Part shown: positions 63,501 through 64,000 of the stretch, one piece after another | How the letters are laid out: the number at the start of each line of letters is the position of its first letter | How positions within the stretch are numbered: the first letter of the stretch is position 1 | Translations under genes and position numbers: made by a program | Notes under the pieces: model-generated | The model's input: the letters and a program-made list of their open reading frames with translations, nothing else | Told to the model about the DNA's origin: nothing | Database searches by the model: none | Source of the DNA: Pollutimonas sp036675275 | Lineage (GTDB): Bacteria > Pseudomonadota > Gammaproteobacteria > Burkholderiales > Burkholderiaceae_B | Length of the DNA stretch: 64,000 bases | Direction of reading: 5' to 3' | Assembly: GCA_036675275.1 (NCBI GenBank) | Contig: JAKFFG010000006.1 | Coordinates: forward strand, 186,001-250,000

Positions 63501-63972
63501 ATATATCAAGGTGTATACCGCTGCACGGCTGTTGAGATGGTCCATAGACCGTTATCGGGAGCAAAAACAGGGGCCCATGCTGGCCAGGGCAGGCGCGATA
63601 TTTTCCCGGCTGACGCTCGGATCGTTTCAACGACTGGCCGTTGATTTCGATCGTGAGCCCATGATACTGGAAGGCCTGCGCAGCGACGGTGCGAGAGTGG
63701 GCATCGGCGGAATGAGCGACGGAACACGCGATCAGCTATACCTGGCGTTGCGACTGGCGGCACTGGAACTCCATCTTCAACAGGCCCCGGCGCTGCCGTT
63801 CATTGCCGACGATCTGTTCATCAATTACGACGATAAGCGGGCCGAAGCGGGCCTGCAGGCGCTCGCCGACCTGTCGCAGAGCACGCAGGTTATTTTCCTG
63901 AGCCACCATGGTCATTTGCTTCCGGCGGCCCGCAAGGTCTTGGGCAAGGACTTGAATGTGGTGATGTTGTAA
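60505..63972 (+). CDS. YhaN/SbcC-like SMC-type ATPase
   Basis: Giant AAA/ABC-type ATPase of 1155 residues, the partner of the SbcD-like nuclease. The N-terminal Walker A is GANEAGKSTLRQAF near residue 34, with LDFLHPKSELKL after it as in YhaN. The middle of about 800 residues is coiled coil rich in Ala, Gln, Glu and Arg; no CxxC zinc hook of the Rad50 kind is seen. The C-terminal signature is GGMSDGTRDQLYLALRLA and the Walker B is FIADDLFINYDD, followed by VIFLSHHGHL. The stop at 63970-63972 leaves 28 bases of unassigned sequence at the window end. Confidence 0.9.
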   Translation: MRLNRLDLSRYGKFTDRSIEFPLARNDFHMIVGANEAGKSTLRQAFSDLLFGFPVRTPLDFLHPKSELKLQAVLDHAGSSLEFQRVKGNKNTLRMPDGTPLPDTVLDNYLGTATVDFFDKMFGLDHPRLVRGGNDMLKAQDDVGQVLFQAAAGVASLGTVYEALQAEASLLWSPKKSKERLWYIAQAELDQANAVLKDATVRTREWTEAHKLVLDLEHAVAQQRERQQQLLAKRVRLERIRRLAPAVAVLNEYEKLLRELGPVTELPADAADILASAEIELARAEQRKSTHSAHAARLQTVLNDISIDEPVLLLASEIEALDTLRHRYAMHDQNIQRCEGECASLWKDATEAAEQLGWLAAGTLELTALQACLPPLAARRRIEQLLRDHDGKRQALLAANSAVQGRQSEIAAWKAKMQQLPAVDIPVELRAALERAVSLGDPQAAMDKAAAAVNKAQAELNGALAGLGAWFQDLPQLTALQLPSLQALARLTAQRQELFSDLKAAKAKLADLSDIVAQRDLALRQYQQLHHPVTAADVLRAREQRDDTWHSLRNGEVSLESGALAFEETIARADGLADARLDNVQEAAELQSRKHHYEQELQKRDHAAELCRAAEARVAQFEDEWLATCNSLGVPGMPLDTVPDWLVQKDKALAAVQQVSLATREHDATAAAHSAVRDGLQEALRAAGLFPEEADSMVVCRLRAQEYINAAQAANVRRAALSDQLTEAQPVLVALQQASRTAASDMERWKDEWTGALAAVGLGVDTSAAEVQAALGLMETVAEKLKLLRQRQVEQIDVMRNELKGFQGMADRLLQALEPGSASVEAAQAGRDLMARLHAARQAQEQATGVRREMQHVHAQLQQADESIQSASAGLRPLFQRAGVVDKEDLRHAIAQSDRHRTLRDRVSRELAELLAKGDGYTRVQIQEEVESADQAQLPAQLDALGADIDVGTSEQTRLAVDLADAVRKLDAIAGTDAAAKAESQRQQALASMADAAERYIKVYTAARLLRWSIDRYREQKQGPMLARAGAIFSRLTLGSFQRLAVDFDREPMILEGLRSDGARVGIGGMSDGTRDQLYLALRLAALELHLQQAPALPFIADDLFINYDDKRAEAGLQALADLSQSTQVIFLSHHGHLLPAARKVLGKDLNVVML

Positions 63973-64000
63973 GAGGGCGGACGATTCACGCAGGGGTTCA

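Overview
The window looks like a chromosomal segment of a beta-proteobacterium of the order Burkholderiales, most likely family Alcaligenaceae (Bordetella/Pusillimonas-like). This is inferred from gene order (ribF-ileS-lspA-coaBC; dapC-dapD-dapE-prmB; tig-clpP-clpX-lon; uvrB-LMW-PTP-iscRSUA; prfB near lysS), protein flavour and high-GC codon use. I did no database search. No IS element, phage, CRISPR array, rRNA or replication origin was seen; coding density is above 90 percent.

Layout. 1-4576 (minus): ribF-ileS-lspA-coaBC (coaBC runs off the left edge). 4621-10889 (plus): purN, an RsmB/NOP-type RNA methyltransferase, an acyl desaturase with an odd C-terminal extension, a UvrD/PcrA-type helicase and a DUF1330 protein. 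11124-17686 (plus): a LIV-type ABC importer (two permeases, two ATPases, binding protein) with an SDR and a zinc alcohol dehydrogenase inside the operon. 17689-23745 (minus): dapC-dapD-dapE-prmB-ABC-F, then tRNA-Leu(UAG) and lpxL-like. 25171-31159 (plus): tig-clpP-clpX-lon, closed by a perfect hairpin terminator facing lexA, which carries a canonical SOS box. 31964-36112: aromatic/aspartate aminotransferase, uvrB and a low-molecular-weight protein tyrosine phosphatase. 36242-39803 (plus): tandem IscR sites, iscR-iscS-iscU-iscA and a two-domain methylglyoxal synthase-like protein. 39864-43252 (minus): prfB (with its programmed +1 frameshift), an SDR and lysS. 43366-44463 (plus): a TehA/SLAC1-family channel.

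44453-54353 is the main accessory region: a six-gene minus-strand operon (UxaA/GarD-type dehydratase, D-2-hydroxyacid dehydrogenase, MalK-like ATPase, binding protein, two permeases) diverges from an SDR, an Ldh2-family dehydrogenase and a FadR-type GntR regulator. The divergent promoter region holds two GntR-like operators. It reads as a self-contained uptake and oxidation/dehydration module for a sugar acid or related 2-hydroxy acid. 54379-59056 (minus) is a DctPQM TRAP transporter behind a chemoreceptor gene. 59244-63972 (plus) is an SbcD/YhaO-like nuclease with a giant YhaN/SbcC-like ATPase.

Most notable: an IscU in which cluster ligand Cys37 is Asp and Asp39 is Glu, in an isc operon with no hscBA-fdx behind it; a tandem methylglyoxal synthase-like protein with a degenerate first half; a desaturase whose tail resembles the C-terminus of ISL3-type transposases; and the GntR-controlled acid catabolism locus.
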